In this document: one piece after another, positions 63,439 to 64,000 of the stretch
Layout: each line of letters begins with the position of its first letter
Position numbering within the stretch: position 1 is the first letter of the stretch
Source: an uncultured Flavobacteriaceae bacterium
Lineage (GTDB): Bacteria; Bacteroidota; Bacteroidia; Flavobacteriales; Flavobacteriaceae
Reading direction: 5' to 3'
DNA length: 64,000 bases
Assembly (NCBI GenBank): GCA_947500445.1
Contig: CANMSB010000016.1
Location: 1 to 64,000 of the forward strand
The notes under the pieces: generated by a model
The model's database searches: none
What the model saw: only the letters and a program-made list of their open reading frames with translations
What the model was told of the DNA's origin: nothing
Made by a program: the position numbers and the translations under genes

Positions 63439-64000
63439 TCATGTTACGCTTTGCAATTGTTTCGCAATTTGTGGAACATCCAAGTCAAAATCGTTGTTTT
63501 GGGCATATTGGATCGCCCTAAAGAATTCGATATAGCGGTGCACGATATCCGACATGGGAAGCGAGCAGGCCGCTGTATAATTTGTTTTCCCCAGTTGTAC
63601 GCGATGGGCGTCGTTACCGATAATACCTTCAATGGCATTGGCGAGCGACGCGGTGTTTTCCGGTTCGAAAAACGCTCCCTTGTACCCCTCTTCACGGACC
63701 AATATGCTCAGATCCCCTAAATCGGGAAGGGCCACCGCCTTTCCGTAACTGCCCGCCTGATGGAGTACTCCCGAACTTCCGGTGGTGGAGGTGTACGGGA
63801 AAACGACTACCGCACTGTCCCCGAAAATACAGGGTACATCTTCTTCGGCCACATAGCCCGTAAAACGAAGCTGTGCTACATGCCTATACTTTTCGGCCAT
63901 TTGATCGAGATATCCAGGCGTATTGGGACTATCGGTCCCCGCGATAACGATTTCGATGTCTTCGGAGGATCTTTTTCGGATCAGTTCTACGGCCTCGATC
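63439..64000 (-). CDS. GT4-family glycosyltransferase, C-terminal part (runs off the window)
   Basis: The 3' 187 codons of a GT-B glycosyltransferase; the N-terminal part lies beyond position 64000, and the frame is open to the edge (VIAGTDSPNTPGYLDQMAEK). Donor-binding half: RFTGYVAEEDVPCIFGDSAVVVFPYTSTTGSSGVLHQAGSYGKAVALPDLGDL with the family E/S-x-E-like loop, then LANAIEGIIGND. Convergent with the GH5-like gene. Consistent with a glycan-assembly locus extending to the right. Confidence 0.85.
   Translation of the reverse strand, partial: IEAVELIRKRSSEDIEIVIAGTDSPNTPGYLDQMAEKYRHVAQLRFTGYVAEEDVPCIFGDSAVVVFPYTSTTGSSGVLHQAGSYGKAVALPDLGDLSILVREEGYKGAFFEPENTASLANAIEGIIGNDAHRVQLGKTNYTAACSLPMSDIVHRYIEFFRAIQYAQNNDFDLDVPQIAKQLQSVT

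Noticed and set aside
1-64000. CRISPR arrays, tRNA/rRNA genes, toxin-antitoxin or phage-defence genes
   Set aside because: Looked for regular spaced repeats, cloverleaf-like segments and known protein motifs; none were seen.

Overview
The window looks like a chromosomal segment of a marine Flavobacteriaceae member (Bacteroidota; Zobellia/Maribacter/Arenibacter-like, genus not determinable). Reasons: two SusC/SusD pairs, a third TonB-dependent receptor (TBDR), two ECF-sigma/FecR switches of the Bacteroidota kind, several Bacteroidota-type TAnnTTTG promoter cores, lipoprotein-rich glycan genes and moderate G+C. No tRNA, rRNA, CRISPR array or phage gene was seen.

Region 1 (0.3-13.1 kb) is a polysaccharide-utilisation locus. 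A divergent ECF sigma gene and FecR anti-sigma gene precede an STN-domain SusC, a SusD, a PKD lipoprotein with a duplicated lectin-like module, and a GH78-type alpha-L-rhamnosidase. An unrelated lipoprotein lies at the left edge.

Region 2 (13.4-48.1 kb) is a larger glycan locus that appears to be controlled by one LacI-family repressor gene at 37.4 kb. It holds kduI-kduD-DUF4861 (uronate side), two giant FG-GAP/UnbV lipoproteins, a second SusC/SusD pair, a secreted nucleoside-hydrolase-like protein, the L-fucose genes (isomerase, AraB-type kinase, FucP permease) and two GHL6/GH151-like putative fucosidases. Five near-identical palindromes of the form TTAAnCGnTTAA sit upstream of five of these transcription units. 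They tie fucose and unsaturated-uronate catabolism into one predicted regulon, which suggests a glycan containing both fucose and uronic acid. No fuculose-phosphate aldolase, KDG kinase/aldolase, polysaccharide lyase or sulfatase is present in the window.

Region 2 has been invaded by insertion sequences. There is a broken IS5-type transposase abutted by a decayed IS630 (16.9-19.4 kb), an intact IS1595 transposase (22.9-23.8 kb), a pile of ISAs1, IS110, IS200 and IS982 remnants (23.9-25.4 kb), and ISAs1, IS630 and IS256 remnants (34.5-36.0 kb).

Region 3 (48.4-55.9 kb) has a second ECF-sigma/FecR pair driving a TBDR that lacks a SusD partner, followed by a beta-propeller lipoprotein related to glycosidases and a DASS/SLC13 anion transporter.

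Region 4 (55.9-64.0 kb) looks like an exopolysaccharide or surface-glycan synthesis locus. It holds a receiver-domain/GT2 fusion, divergent from a tight three-gene operon (1028-aa PTPS-related membrane protein, Ig-like lipoprotein, membrane-anchored GH5-like enzyme), and a convergent GT4 gene that runs off the right edge. This is the least familiar cluster in the window.
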